Below, piece after piece: positions 42,872-52,111 of a stretch of 64,000 nt of DNA. The stretch covers positions 7,642 through 71,641 of the forward strand of contig CAAGJU010000018.1 in assembly GCA_900770225.1 (NCBI GenBank). The letters are read 5' to 3'. Every line of letters starts with the position of its first letter. Positions within the stretch are counted from its first letter, which is position 1. Source of the DNA: Lachnospiraceae bacterium (GTDB lineage: Bacteria; Bacillota; Clostridia; Lachnospirales; Lachnospiraceae). The notes under the pieces were generated by a model. That model did not search any database. It was given only the letters and a program-made list of their open reading frames with translations, and was not told where the DNA came from. A program made the position numbers and the translations under genes.

Positions 42872-43916
42872 CCGTGGATTCCGGTTTGTTCATGATCTGA
42901 ATGTTGAAGGGATCAACAGTAATGCCGACTTCACTGCCGACTTCCTGCAGCCGTGTGCTGTGCACCAGCCAGTCAAAGCCGTTGGCGCGGACTTCCATCT
43001 CGTAGTGAACCCCTTTAAAAATAAGGCTGGTGACACGTCCGGTGAGCTGACCGTCCTCAGGTTTGACAAGCTCCACATCCTCCGGACGGATGACGACGTC
43101 CACGGGTCTGTTCTCGCCGAAGCCGGTGTCCACGCAGGGGAATTTCACGCCCAGGATTTCGACCAGTTTGTCCTGAATCATGCGGCCGTCCAGAATATTG
43201 CTGTCTCCGATAAAGTCGGCCACAAAGGCGTTCTGCGGCTCGTTGTAGATATCCTCCGGCGTCCCGACCTGCTGGATGTAGCCCTGGTTCATGACGACGA
43301 TCGTGTCCGACATGGTCAGGGCCTCTTCCTGGTCGTGGGTGACGTAGACGAAGGTGATGCCGAGTTCATTTTTCAGCCGCATCAGCTCATACTGCATGTC
43401 CTGACGAAGTTTGAGGTCAAGGGCGCCCAGCGGTTCGTCGAGGAGGAGAACCTTCGGTTCGTTGACGATAGCGCGGGCGATCGCCACACGCTGCTGCTGG
43501 CCGCCGGAGAGCGACGCGGGATAGCGGTTTTCGGCTCCGTCCATATTCACAAGCTTCAGGGCGTAGCGGATCTTGTCGTTGATGTAGGCCTGCGGCTTGT
43601 TTTTGATCTTCAGACCAAAGGCGATGTTCTCAGCCACGGACATGTGTGGGAACAGGGCGTATTTCTGGAAAACCGTGTTGAGCTGCCGTTTGTTGGGCGG
43701 CAGCTCTGTGATGTCCTTGCCGTCGAAGAGAACTTTTCCGCTGTCCGGGTGCTCGAAGCCGCCCATGATCCTGAGCGTCGTCGTTTTTCCGCATCCGGAG
43801 GGCCCGAGAAGCGTCAGAAATTCGTTTTCACGTATGTAGAGATTCAGATCATCGAGAATGGTAACGCCATCATAGGATTTCGTGATGTTCACGAGGTCGA
43901 TCAGCTTGTTTTTCAA
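42843..43916 (-). CDS. potA: Spermidine/putrescine ABC ATPase PotA
   Basis: 357 residues. ABC motifs are LLGPSGCGKTTTLRIMGG (Walker A), LSGGQQQRVAIARAIV (signature), VLLLDEPLGALD (Walker B and D loop) and the switch His in VTHDQEEA. The C-terminal TOBE domain runs from about 270 and is regulatory in PotA. TTG 43916 is chosen because AGGAGCG lies 10 bases upstream; the frame is open to 43949. First gene of potA-potB-potCD. Confidence 0.93.
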   Translation of the reverse strand: MKNKLIDLVNITKSYDGVTILDDLNLYIRENEFLTLLGPSGCGKTTTLRIMGGFEHPDSGKVLFDGKDITELPPNKRQLNTVFQKYALFPHMSVAENIAFGLKIKNKPQAYINDKIRYALKLVNMDGAENRYPASLSGGQQQRVAIARAIVNEPKVLLLDEPLGALDLKLRQDMQYELMRLKNELGITFVYVTHDQEEALTMSDTIVVMNQGYIQQVGTPEDIYNEPQNAFVADFIGDSNILDGRMIQDKLVEILGVKFPCVDTGFGENRPVDVVIRPEDVELVKPEDGQLTGRVTSLIFKGVHYEMEVRANGFDWLVHSTRLQEVGSEVGITVDPFNIQIMNKPESTDEEAVPVGE

Positions 43917-44096
43917 TGGTCGGACGCTCCTTTCTTCACCGGACAGCACCGCGTCCGGAAAAAACTCCGGTTCGCGGGCGGGCAGCTCCGATGGTTCCTT
44001 ACATGCAGGTGGGTCTGTGTTATAGTAGTGGTGCTGTATAAAAATTCATCGGGATTTATCATATCATGATTTAACGGTCTTCGATACAAAAAAAGA

Positions 44097-44228
44097 ATAC
44101 AGATGCCTCCACCCGCAACACGCTCTCGCTCGTCCTCGACGCAGCGGTGGTAAGCTCATCCATCGTTATCACTCGGATTCGCCAACCACCGGCGTCTGCG
44201 GATGGTTGCGGGTTGGAAGCATCTGTAT
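44097..44228. repeat. Long structured intergenic element, copy 1
   Basis: The outer stem ATACAGATGCCTCCA / TGGAAGCATCTGTAT continues inward as CCCGCAAC/GTTGCGGG. The core begins ACACGCTCTCGCT and contains CGCAG/CTGCG, CGGTGGT/ACCACCG and ATCC/GGAT pairings. The same core with other outer arms occurs at 63844-63978. It lies between divergent potA and ydcF; no gene is present from 43917 to 44328. Confidence 0.85.
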
Positions 44229-44328
44229 ATTTGGACTCTCTGCATAAAAAGTGATGTATAGATGGTTACCTGAGTGACAGATGATATCTGGTTTGTTCAG
44301 AGGACACTATGGGAAGGATTGCGAATAT

Positions 44329-45051
44329 ATGACTGTATTGACGGCTTCGGGAGCACTGCTGGCCGGATGGTGCCTGCTTCCGGTGTTTACCGGAAGGATT
44401 GTGAATATCGGAAATGTGACCGGCATGCTTGCCGGTGTGATGATGCTGCTGACGGGGATTTTTCCGGGCTGGACCGCTCATCTGCCGGCAGGTATCAGGA
44501 TTTTACTGCGGATTGTGCTGGCGGCGGTCTGTGTACTGGTGGTGCTGGAGTCTGTCCTGATGGCGCGCGCCTGTATGAAAAAACCGGCAGCGGATGACAC
44601 GGTGGTCGTTCTCGGCTGCACGGTGTACGGGGAAACTCCTTCGCGGATGCTATATGAGCGGATCCATGCGGCGGAGGCTTATCTGGAGAGCCATCCGCAG
44701 GCGAAGGCTGTGCTTTCGGGCGGTCAGGGCAGGGAGGAAAAAATATCCGAGGCCGAAGCCATGTACCGCACGATGGTGGCTGACGGCATCGATGCGTCAA
44801 GGCTCTACCGGGAGGACAGGTCTACGTCGACGCGTGAAAATCTGGCCTATTCCGCGCAGGTGATCCGGGATAATCATCTGTCCACCCATATCGCGATCGC
44901 TACGAATGAGTTTCATATGTATCGCGCCGGCCTGATCGCGGAGAAGCAGGGCCTCTCTTACATGTCAGTACCGGCGTACACATCATGGTGGCTTTTTGCC
45001 ACCTTTTATATCCGGGAGCTTTACGGCATCCTCCATGAGTGGTTTCTTTAA
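44329..45051 (+). CDS. YdcF/DUF218 membrane protein
   Basis: 240 residues. Four hydrophobic helices in residues 1-90 precede a DUF218 domain: DDTVVVLGCTVYGETPSRML, AVLSGGQGREEKISEA, EDRSTSTRENLAYS and ATNEFHMYRA. The family includes SanA and ElyC, linked to envelope integrity, and binds a nucleotide-like ligand. ATG 44329 follows GGAAGGA; ATG 44281 has no site. It converges with and overlaps the epimerase gene by 4 bases. Confidence 0.85.
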   Translation: MTVLTASGALLAGWCLLPVFTGRIVNIGNVTGMLAGVMMLLTGIFPGWTAHLPAGIRILLRIVLAAVCVLVVLESVLMARACMKKPAADDTVVVLGCTVYGETPSRMLYERIHAAEAYLESHPQAKAVLSGGQGREEKISEAEAMYRTMVADGIDASRLYREDRSTSTRENLAYSAQVIRDNHLSTHIAIATNEFHMYRAGLIAEKQGLSYMSVPAYTSWWLFATFYIRELYGILHEWFL

Positions 45052-45926
45052 TCAAGCACGGTGATCGTAAAGGTGTAATCCTTCGATTCGCCGGGCTCTG
45101 CGAACTGTACATTGGCCTTGTGCTCAAAAATATCGTCTTCAGCGGTTGTGGTGGACATGCCGGTCCATGGCTCGATGGCGAGAAAAGCGGCGCCGGGCTT
45201 CGTCCAGAGCATCAGATAAGGAAAATCGCTGAAATCTACCTGAATGCCGCGGCCGGAGCGGGAGGAGACCAGCTTTACGCTGCGGGATTTCAACGTATCA
45301 AGGGCTCTGACGTCGTTCACGAAGTAGTCATAGGAAAGCGGCAGGTTATTTGTATCCTCCAGCAGCGGTGTGCGCTCATTCGCGTCCTGCAGACCGTTGG
45401 CGAGCGGTGTGGTCGGTGCACAGGTCTCCTTCTGCGGGAAGATCAGATGATAATCCTCAAAGGTTTCTCCCTTATCCAGCGGGCAGGCGAAAGCCGGGTG
45501 TCCGCCGATAAAGAACGGCATTTTCTCTGATCCGGTGTTCTCTACGCGATAATTCACGCGCAGCGATTTTCCTGCGAGGCGGTACATCGTATACAGCTTG
45601 AACGGATAAGGATACTGCGCCAGCATCTCATCATTGGAAGTGATGGAGAAGATGATCTGGTCCGCCGTCTGCTTTTCCATCGTGAATTCTCTTTTGCGGA
45701 CGATGCCGTGACGCGGCATATTCGTCGTTTTGCCGTTGCCGATCGTGGCTGTGTTGTCCCTGAGGCTGCCGCAGATCGGGAAGGTGACGGGCGCCTGTCC
45801 GTGCCATACGGCGGGATCTCCCTGCCAGATGTATTCGCGGCCGTCATTGTCTTTGATCGATTTCAGTGTGCCGCTCAGTGTCTTCAGCGTAACCGTAAGC
45901 TGTTCGTTCTTTAATGTGTAATCCAT
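45048..45926 (-). CDS. Aldose 1-epimerase family protein
   Basis: 292 residues of the galactose mutarotase-like fold. It has PVTFPICGSLRDN near residue 50, MPRHGIVRKREF (conserved His), FFIGGHPAFACPL (conserved His) and FLAIEPWTGMST (catalytic Glu). It belongs to the YeaD/LacX-like branch acting on sugars or sugar phosphates. Single gene. Confidence 0.9.
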   Translation of the reverse strand: MDYTLKNEQLTVTLKTLSGTLKSIKDNDGREYIWQGDPAVWHGQAPVTFPICGSLRDNTATIGNGKTTNMPRHGIVRKREFTMEKQTADQIIFSITSNDEMLAQYPYPFKLYTMYRLAGKSLRVNYRVENTGSEKMPFFIGGHPAFACPLDKGETFEDYHLIFPQKETCAPTTPLANGLQDANERTPLLEDTNNLPLSYDYFVNDVRALDTLKSRSVKLVSSRSGRGIQVDFSDFPYLMLWTKPGAAFLAIEPWTGMSTTTAEDDIFEHKANVQFAEPGESKDYTFTITVLD

Positions 45927-46180
45927 TTTTGTGCCTTTCTGTTCTGTAAAAATGAAAAGTGCTGCCCGATGCGACAGGTCATTAACCTGTTTTCCAGACT
46001 ATCACCATGATTATAGCCGCAAGCGCATCAATGTGCCATGGATTTTTCTATACGTGTCAACTTTCATTACTATGTTAACAGGCTGCCGGTATCACGGAAC
46101 GCATAGAGGCTGGAAGTCTTTATGCGTGACAGTGACTGAAATCGACTGGAATCGAGTGGAGGTATCTCAGCATCTCGTCC

Positions 46181-46208
46181 TTGCCAGAGAGCAAAGCTAT
46201 GTTATAAT
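46181..46208 (+). promoter_or_regulatory. Promoter of the lipoprotein gene
   Basis: TTGCCA (46181-46186) and a consensus TATAAT (46203-46208) are separated by 16 bases, leaving a leader of about 120 bases. The stretch 45927-46180 shows no gene. Confidence 0.6.
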
Positions 46209-46332
46209 CGGATGGCACGCCATCAGCAGCTCGCATTCGGCTTTTTCGTTTTGCGAAACGGATGACGGCAGGCTTCGGCCTCCTATGTGACAGAGTAGTC
46301 TTTTGACATTTTTACAAAGGAAGGAATTGTAA

Positions 46333-47529
46333 ATGAAAAAAAGAAATGCATTTGTCTCAACGATCATGGCAGGCGCGCTGGCACTTTCCATGCTGGCGGG
46401 CTGCGGAAGCGCATCCTCTGCGTCGGCGGTTTCCGCTGCTTCACAGGCCTCAGAAACTTCTGAAACGTCAGAGGCTGTGTCATCTGCCAGTGCGTCATCG
46501 GCGTCTTCGGAAACCGTAACGCCTGCTGCTTCTTCTGAATCAGTGGCTGCATCGTCTGCTTCAGCATCCTCAGCAGCGTCTTCTTCATCGGGTGAAACCA
46601 CGCTGAAAGTCGGCTCGGAGGATGCAGACGCCATGCGTATCGGAAGCCTCAAGGGACCGACGACCATGGGCCTTGTCAATCTGATGGAAGAGACAGAAGA
46701 CGGCGATACCGAAGGCGATTATACCTTTACCATGGAGACACAGCCGGATGCCATTGCTTCAGAGATCGTTTCAGGTGATCTTGATGTGGCGCTTCTGCCG
46801 GCAAACATGGCTTCCATCGTTTACAACAAGACACAGGGCGGGATTTCTGTCATTGACATCAACACCCTCGGTGTTCTGTACTGCGTGACCGGTGACGACA
46901 GCATCAAATCTGTCGCGGATCTCGCAGGTCACACGGTGTACAGCACCGGCCAGGGCGCGACACCGGAGTACGCGCTGAACTACCTTCTGGAGAAAAACGG
47001 CGTTACCGACTGCACGATCGAATTCCGCTCCGAGGCAACGGAGATCGCCACTGCACTCGCTGCAGATCCTTCAGCCATCGCCATTCTGCCGCAGCCGTTC
47101 GTAACCGTTGCCGAGATGCAGAATGATCAGCTGCACACCGCTTTTTCTCTGACAGATGCATGGGATGCTGTCTCTGATGACGGATCAAGACTGCTGACCG
47201 GTGTGACGGTTGTTCGGAACGACTATCTGAGCGAGCATAAGGATGCGGTTGACCTGTTCCTGCAGGAGAGCGCTGCCAGCGTGGACAAGGCCAACAGCAG
47301 TATTCCTGAGACTGCCTCTCTTGTTGTGAAGTATGGCATCATCGAGAAGGAGCCGGTGGCTGAAAAAGCACTGCCGGAGTGCCAGATCGTGTGTGTAACC
47401 GGACAGGAGATGAAGGATTCTCTCTCCGGATATCTCAACGTTCTGTACAATGCCAACGCTGAGTCCGTCGGAGGAAACCTTCCGGGAGATGACTTCTACT
47501 ATGTGCCGGATGAGAGCGCAGCGTCCTAA
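46333..47529 (+). CDS. ABC transporter substrate-binding lipoprotein (NMT1/SsuA-like)
   Basis: 398 residues. The signal peptide ends in the lipobox LAGC (Cys 23). A Ser/Ala/Thr-rich linker fills about 24-88. A type 2 periplasmic-binding fold follows: MRIGSLKGPTTMGLVNLMEE, IASEIVSGDLDVALLPANMA, VYSTGQGATPEYALNYLL and AILPQPFVTVAEM. The layout matches proteins for taurine, nitrate or thiamine precursors; the ligand is unknown. No permease or ATPase gene is adjacent, which is unusual. Confidence 0.9.
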   Translation: MKKRNAFVSTIMAGALALSMLAGCGSASSASAVSAASQASETSETSEAVSSASASSASSETVTPAASSESVAASSASASSAASSSSGETTLKVGSEDADAMRIGSLKGPTTMGLVNLMEETEDGDTEGDYTFTMETQPDAIASEIVSGDLDVALLPANMASIVYNKTQGGISVIDINTLGVLYCVTGDDSIKSVADLAGHTVYSTGQGATPEYALNYLLEKNGVTDCTIEFRSEATEIATALAADPSAIAILPQPFVTVAEMQNDQLHTAFSLTDAWDAVSDDGSRLLTGVTVVRNDYLSEHKDAVDLFLQESAASVDKANSSIPETASLVVKYGIIEKEPVAEKALPECQIVCVTGQEMKDSLSGYLNVLYNANAESVGGNLPGDDFYYVPDESAAS

Positions 47530-47550
47530 GTATTTGCGCCGGAAGAAAAT

Positions 47551-47610
47551 GCGCAGTGCGTAACGTCTTTATCGTACGTATGACATCCACATCATACTTA
47601 TGACACCAAT
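47551..47610. repeat. Degenerate tail of the dispersed repeat
   Basis: GCGCAGTGCGTAACG, TTATCGTACGTATGACATCC and CATACTTATGACACC recall the right end of the 4388, 28001 and 36010 copies. The TATGACAyC motif appears twice here. Confidence 0.45.
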
Positions 47611-47614
47611 ACGG

Positions 47615-47646
47615 AAAAGGATCACCAGAACGGTGGTCCTTTTTTC
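47615..47646 (+). terminator. Intrinsic terminator of the lipoprotein gene
   Basis: The stem AAAAGGATCACC/GGTGGTCCTTTT has a five-base loop and runs into six T. Confidence 0.92.
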
Positions 47647-47853
47647 TGTCCATAAAAGATCACATCCGATTACGAATGAATCAGGTGCATCTGTAAAGCA
47701 TAAAAAACGCAGGTTATCTTCAGTCCACAGCATCCGCAGGTGTCGGTGCTTAATGATCCCGGCCGAAGGTATTCTGTGCATTTAAATCCACAAAAGATGA
47801 AAATGATTCATGTTATTTGTGAATGTTATGCTTTATTTTTCTGCCGATGGCGG

Positions 47854-47883
47854 TATAATGGAACACGTTGAGCACAACTCAAC
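47854..47883 (+). promoter_or_regulatory. por operon promoter -10 and operator
   Basis: A consensus TATAAT lies at 47854-47859. Ten bases further, GTTGAG (47867-47872) and CTCAAC (47878-47883) form a perfect inverted repeat around the expected transcription start. This suggests a repressor site; the upstream -35 is weak. Confidence 0.6.
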
Positions 47884-47908
47884 ATTAAGATGAAAGGAAT
47901 AGCATAAT

Positions 47909-48511
47909 ATGAAAAATACACTTGAGATCCGCTGGCACGGCAGGGGCGGTCAGGGAGCCAAGACGGCCGCACTTCTGCTGGCCGATGCAGCATTTAAAAC
48001 AGGTAGCTATGTGCAGGGATTTCCGGAATACGGTCCGGAGCGGATGGGTGCGCCGATCACGGCGTATAACCGCATCAGCACAGAGCCGATCCGTGTGCAC
48101 TCGGATATCTATTACCCGGACTGTGTTGCCGTTGTCGATGAAACGCTGCTGCACAGTGTGCGCGTGACAGATGGCCTGAAGGAGAATGGTGTGCTTCTGG
48201 TCAATACCAGGAAGAGCGCTGAGGAGATCCGGCCGCTGCTCGGAGGCTGGAAGGGCAAGGTCGTCGTCATCGACGCCCGGAAGATCTCGGAGGAAACACT
48301 GGGGAAAAATTTCCCGAATACGCCGATGCTCGCAGCTGTCACGGCAGTGACCGGGGTGATGAGCCGGGAGGCATTTTTTGACAGCATGAAGGATTCCTTC
48401 CAGCACAAATTCGCGAGAAAGCCGGAAGTGATCGAGGGTAACATGAAAGCACTGGAAATGGCTTATGACACGGTGGCCGGACCGGCCCGCCGCATGGCAG
48501 CAGGTGAATAA
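47909..48511 (+). CDS. porC: 2-oxoacid:ferredoxin oxidoreductase, gamma subunit
   Basis: 200 residues. It starts EIRWHGRGGQGAKTAALLLA, the gamma-domain signature, with YGPERMGAPITAYNR further on. It is the first gene of a complete four-subunit enzyme (gamma-delta-alpha-beta), which oxidises pyruvate or another 2-oxoacid to acyl-CoA and reduces ferredoxin in the cytoplasm. AAAGGAA lies before ATG. The 3' end seeds a 14-bp tandem repeat that fills the gap to the next gene. Confidence 0.93.
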   Translation: MKNTLEIRWHGRGGQGAKTAALLLADAAFKTGSYVQGFPEYGPERMGAPITAYNRISTEPIRVHSDIYYPDCVAVVDETLLHSVRVTDGLKENGVLLVNTRKSAEEIRPLLGGWKGKVVVIDARKISEETLGKNFPNTPMLAAVTAVTGVMSREAFFDSMKDSFQHKFARKPEVIEGNMKALEMAYDTVAGPARRMAAGE

Positions 48512-48624
48512 CGGCCAGCAGATAGCGGTTGGTGGATAACGACCAGCTGATAATGGGCGGTGAATAATGGCCAGCAAAAAATGACCAGCAGATAACGGCC
48601 GGCAGATAATGGCCGGGAGGATCA
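48499..48624 (+). repeat. Nine 14-bp tandem repeats between porC and porD
   Basis: Nine consecutive 14-base units (type GGCCAGCAGATAAC) fill the interval exactly. The first contains the last codons and stop of porC. The ninth (GGCCGGGAGGATCA) supplies the ribosome site of porD, whose ATG follows 3 bases later. Confidence 0.9.
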
Positions 48625-48627
48625 GAT

Positions 48628-48936
48628 ATGCGTACAGATATTCAGAAAATAAACGAAAGCTCACCGTGGACAGAGCTCACGGAGGGGTTCCGGATTCAGG
48701 CTTCGGGAAATTCCGCGGAGTTTCATACCGGTGAATGGAGAACCAATACACCGGTGTTTCTGGCTGACAAGTGCAAACAGTGCCTTCTCTGCGCACCGGT
48801 GTGCCCGGACTGTGCGATTCCGGTTTCCGAAGGACGGAGAGGCGAATTTGACTATGATTACTGCAAGGGCTGCGGCATCTGCGCGAAGGCGTGTCCTTTT
48901 GATGCCATTGTCATGAAGGAGGGAATTGAGCCATGA
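48628..48936 (+). CDS. porD: 2-oxoacid:ferredoxin oxidoreductase, delta subunit (2x[4Fe-4S])
   Basis: 102 residues with two ferredoxin motifs: CKQCLLCAPVCPDC (around 50-63) and CKGCGICAKACPFDAI (around 79-94). It passes electrons from the catalytic alpha/beta pair to ferredoxin. The N-terminal 45 residues are typical for PorD. The stop overlaps porA by 4 bases. Confidence 0.95.
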   Translation: MRTDIQKINESSPWTELTEGFRIQASGNSAEFHTGEWRTNTPVFLADKCKQCLLCAPVCPDCAIPVSEGRRGEFDYDYCKGCGICAKACPFDAIVMKEGIEP

Positions 48937-50123
48937 GTGAAAAGGCCATCAAGGAAAGAATGTCCGGCAATGAGGCCGTCGCCTATGCGATCCGCCAGGT
49001 GGAGCCGGACGTCATGCCGGCATTCCCCATCACCCCTTCGACAGAGATCCCGCAGATGGTTTCTACGTACATCGCCAACGGGCAGATGGACACGGATTTT
49101 ATTCCGGTGGAGAGCGAGCATTCCGCCATGTCTGCGGCCATCGGTTCTGAGGCTGCCGGCGCAAGAACGATGACAGCAACTTCTTCGGCGGGACTGGCGC
49201 TGATGTGGGAGGAACTGCTCCTCGCTGCATCGAACCGCCTTCCGATCGTTCTCACCCTCGTCAACCGGACACTCTCCGGACCGATCAACATCAACTGTGA
49301 TCACTCGGACGGCATGGGCGCCCGCGATACCGGCTGGATCCAGATCTACGCGGAGGACAATCAGGAAGCCTACGACAATTATATTCAGGCGTTTCCGATC
49401 GCGGAGGACAGCCGCGTGCACCTGCCGGTCATGGTGTGCATGGACGGTTTCATCACCAGCCACGCGGTCATGAATATTTCGCTCCTCGAGGATGCCGCGG
49501 TGAAAAAATTTGCCGGCGAATATCATCCTGAGGAATTCATGCTCGATGCGGAGCATCCTGTCTCCGTCGGCCCGTACGCCATTTCACATTATGAGATGGA
49601 AGCGAAGCGCGCGCAGGAAGCTGCCATGGAGCGGGCGAAAGAAGTTATTCAGGAAGTGGGCAAACGCTACGGCGAGATGAGTGGCCGCTCTTACGGACTG
49701 TTTGAGGAATACCGCACAGAAGATGCCGAGTACATCATGCTGATCATGGGAAGTGCGGCCGGCACAGCCAAGCAGGCGGTGGATGAGCTTCGGGAGAGCG
49801 GTGTGAAGGCCGGTGTTCTGAAGCTCCGCGTATTCCGCCCCTTCCCGGAAAAAGAGATCGCGAAGGCCGTAAAGAACTGCCGTGCCCTGGCCATCATGGA
49901 CCGCTGCGAGAGCTACAACGGAAACAGCGGACCGCTCGGCAGTGAAGTGACGGCGGGCCTGTACAGAAACCGCGTGTTCATCCATGCGGTGAACTACATC
50001 TACGGACTCGGCGGCAGAGATTTTACCACAGAAGACGTAAAGCAGGTCTTTGAGGAACTGAAGGAGACAGCGGACGGACGCATGCCCGAGCAGCAGCACA
50101 AGTATGTCGGACTGAGAGAGTGA
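48933..50123 (+). CDS. porA: 2-oxoacid:ferredoxin oxidoreductase, alpha subunit
   Basis: 396 residues. The pyrimidine-binding domain starts with MSGNEAVAYAIRQVEPDVMP and AFPITPSTEIPQ, then VESEHSAMSAAIGSEAAGAR, TATSSAGLALMWEELLLA and GPININCDHSDGMGARDTGW. The transketolase-C domain runs from about 255. The arrangement matches pyruvate-specific PorA more than 2-oxoglutarate types, though valine or indolepyruvate types cannot be excluded. Confidence 0.93.
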   Translation: MSEKAIKERMSGNEAVAYAIRQVEPDVMPAFPITPSTEIPQMVSTYIANGQMDTDFIPVESEHSAMSAAIGSEAAGARTMTATSSAGLALMWEELLLAASNRLPIVLTLVNRTLSGPININCDHSDGMGARDTGWIQIYAEDNQEAYDNYIQAFPIAEDSRVHLPVMVCMDGFITSHAVMNISLLEDAAVKKFAGEYHPEEFMLDAEHPVSVGPYAISHYEMEAKRAQEAAMERAKEVIQEVGKRYGEMSGRSYGLFEEYRTEDAEYIMLIMGSAAGTAKQAVDELRESGVKAGVLKLRVFRPFPEKEIAKAVKNCRALAIMDRCESYNGNSGPLGSEVTAGLYRNRVFIHAVNYIYGLGGRDFTTEDVKQVFEELKETADGRMPEQQHKYVGLRE

Positions 50124-50127
50124 AAAT

Positions 50128-51078
50128 ATGAGCGATTACAGTTTGAAAACGATGATGAATAAACCGGAGCGTCTGGCTCCGGGACACAGAATGTGTGCGG
50201 GCTGCGGCGCACCGATCGTTGTGCGTGCCGTCCTCCGGACGCTGCATGAGGGCGACCATGCCGTTGTCGGCAACGCGACCGGATGTCTGGAGGTTTCCAC
50301 CTTCATGTATCCGTACACTTCCTATAAGGACAGCTATATCCATAATGCGTTTGAAAACGCCGGTGCCACGATGAGCGGCGTCGAGACAGCATACCATGTG
50401 CTGAAGAGAAAGGGAAAAATACCGGCTGACGAGAACTTTCGTTTCATCACCTTCGGCGGCGACGGCGGAACTTATGATATTGGTTTTCAGTCCCTCTCGG
50501 GCGCGATGGAACGTGGGCACGACATGACCTATGTGTGCTATGATAATGGTGCTTACATGAATACCGGCATACAGAGATCATCAGCCACGCCGATGTTCGC
50601 CGACACAACGACAACGCCGGCGGGCAGAGAATCCAACGGCAAAGTGCAGTACCGAAAGGATCTCACAGCTATCCTGGCAGAGCACTACATTCCCTATGCG
50701 GCACAGACGACGCTGACGCGGGATTTCAGGGATCTGCACAGAACAGCGGAAAAAGCTGTCTACACCGAGGGACCGACATTCCTGAATGTCATGGCGCCCT
50801 GTCCGAGAGGCTGGCGTTATCCGGCGGAGGACATCATGGAGATCTGCCGCCTCGCCGTGGAAACCTGCTACTGGCCGCTTTTTGAGGTGGATCACGGGAA
50901 CTGGAAGCTTTCCTATGAGCCGAAGCACAAGCTGCCGATCGAGGATTTCCTGCGCACGCAGGGAAGATTCCGCCATCTGTTCAAGCCGGGCAATGAGCAT
51001 CTGATCGAGCTCTTCCAGCAGGAAGTCGACAAGCGGTGGGAAGATCTGCAGTATCGCTGCGCGAGAGGGCAGATCTGA
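50128..51078 (+). CDS. porB: 2-oxoacid:ferredoxin oxidoreductase, beta subunit
   Basis: 316 residues. Cluster-ligand Cys are in MCAGCGAP and GNATGCLEV, with a later Cys in MAPCPRGW. The thiamine diphosphate motif is FGGDGGTYDIGFQSLSGAM ending at DN in VCYDNGAYMNTG. It completes the operon, starting 4 bases after porA. Confidence 0.95.
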   Translation: MSDYSLKTMMNKPERLAPGHRMCAGCGAPIVVRAVLRTLHEGDHAVVGNATGCLEVSTFMYPYTSYKDSYIHNAFENAGATMSGVETAYHVLKRKGKIPADENFRFITFGGDGGTYDIGFQSLSGAMERGHDMTYVCYDNGAYMNTGIQRSSATPMFADTTTTPAGRESNGKVQYRKDLTAILAEHYIPYAAQTTLTRDFRDLHRTAEKAVYTEGPTFLNVMAPCPRGWRYPAEDIMEICRLAVETCYWPLFEVDHGNWKLSYEPKHKLPIEDFLRTQGRFRHLFKPGNEHLIELFQQEVDKRWEDLQYRCARGQI

Positions 51079-51226
51079 AACGGGAGCTGACTGCGGGAAT
51101 CGCGCAGCGATGGAGCAGTCGGGCTTCATACAGTACTGTGGCATCTTATATGATATAGATGCTTACGGTATATGTGGAAAATTTTCAGCTGAGCAGAAGT
51201 TTTGTGCTGAGCAGGGGGTGTGTTGC

Positions 51227-52111
51227 ATGACGTTACTGACGTATCAGGTTTTCAAAACGGTTGCCGAGATGGGCAGCTTTCACAAGGCGGCTGAGGTGCT
51301 GGGGCTTACGCCCTCGGCGATCAGCCACGCGGTCTCCGCGATGGAAAAGGAGCTCGGCTTTGCCGTCCTCACGAGGAACAAGTCGGGTGTCTCGCTAACC
51401 AATTACGGCGAGCATATCCTTCCCTATGTGAATGCCGTTCTGAACAGTGATGAGAGCCTGCAGCAGGTGATTGCGGAGTACAAGGGCCTCAAGGCCGGCA
51501 CCGTTCGGGTGGGCTGCTTTGCGAGTGCCTGCAACAACTGGATGCCCTCCATTATCAAATCCTTCGAGAAAAAATATCCGGCGATCCGCATCGAGGTGTT
51601 TCAGGGAACCTATGATGACGTGAGCGAATGGATCAAGACGGGCGTCGTTGATTTTGGGTTCATGTCCATCTCCAGCGCCGGCGATCTGAATATCCGGCCG
51701 TTCTATCAGGATCCGCTGCTCTGTGTCGTCCCGAAGGATTTTAAGAAAAAAAAGAACACAGACACGATGTCTCTTGATGAGATGCGCGGCGAGCACTTTG
51801 TCGTGCAGCGGGAGTCCACCGATGCGGATATCCAGCATTATCTGCGCACGAATCACCTGAACGTCGAGGCAGACTATCATGTCGTGGATGACATGTCTAC
51901 GGTCGTCATGGTGGCGAATGGCTTTGGTATCTGCATCATGCCGGAGCTCACGATGCGCGGCATGCCCTATGAGACGAAGAGCTATCCCATGAATCCGCCG
52001 GCATACCGGAACATCGGCCTCGCGTGCCTGAATCCGGATCTCATGGCGCCTGCCGTCCGCACGCTGTATCAGCATATTATCAAAGAATACGGAAATGAGG
52101 AAACAGAATGA
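51227..52111 (+). CDS. LysR-type transcriptional regulator
   Basis: 294 residues. It has an N-terminal winged helix (YQVFKTVAEMGSFHKAAEVL, then LTPSAISHAVSAMEKELG) and a two-lobed effector domain (GTVRVGCFASACNNWMPSII onward). ATG 51227 follows AGGGGGTG by 8 bases; the frame is open to 51110 without a site. It follows porB on the same strand and overlaps the next gene by 4 bases, so it may control por or the CbiT-like gene. No typical T-N11-A site was identified with confidence. Confidence 0.88.
   Translation: MTLLTYQVFKTVAEMGSFHKAAEVLGLTPSAISHAVSAMEKELGFAVLTRNKSGVSLTNYGEHILPYVNAVLNSDESLQQVIAEYKGLKAGTVRVGCFASACNNWMPSIIKSFEKKYPAIRIEVFQGTYDDVSEWIKTGVVDFGFMSISSAGDLNIRPFYQDPLLCVVPKDFKKKKNTDTMSLDEMRGEHFVVQRESTDADIQHYLRTNHLNVEADYHVVDDMSTVVMVANGFGICIMPELTMRGMPYETKSYPMNPPAYRNIGLACLNPDLMAPAVRTLYQHIIKEYGNEETE

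Noticed and set aside
42960..44069. Plus-strand open frame of 369 codons
   Set aside because: It is antisense to potA, whose ABC motifs are complete.
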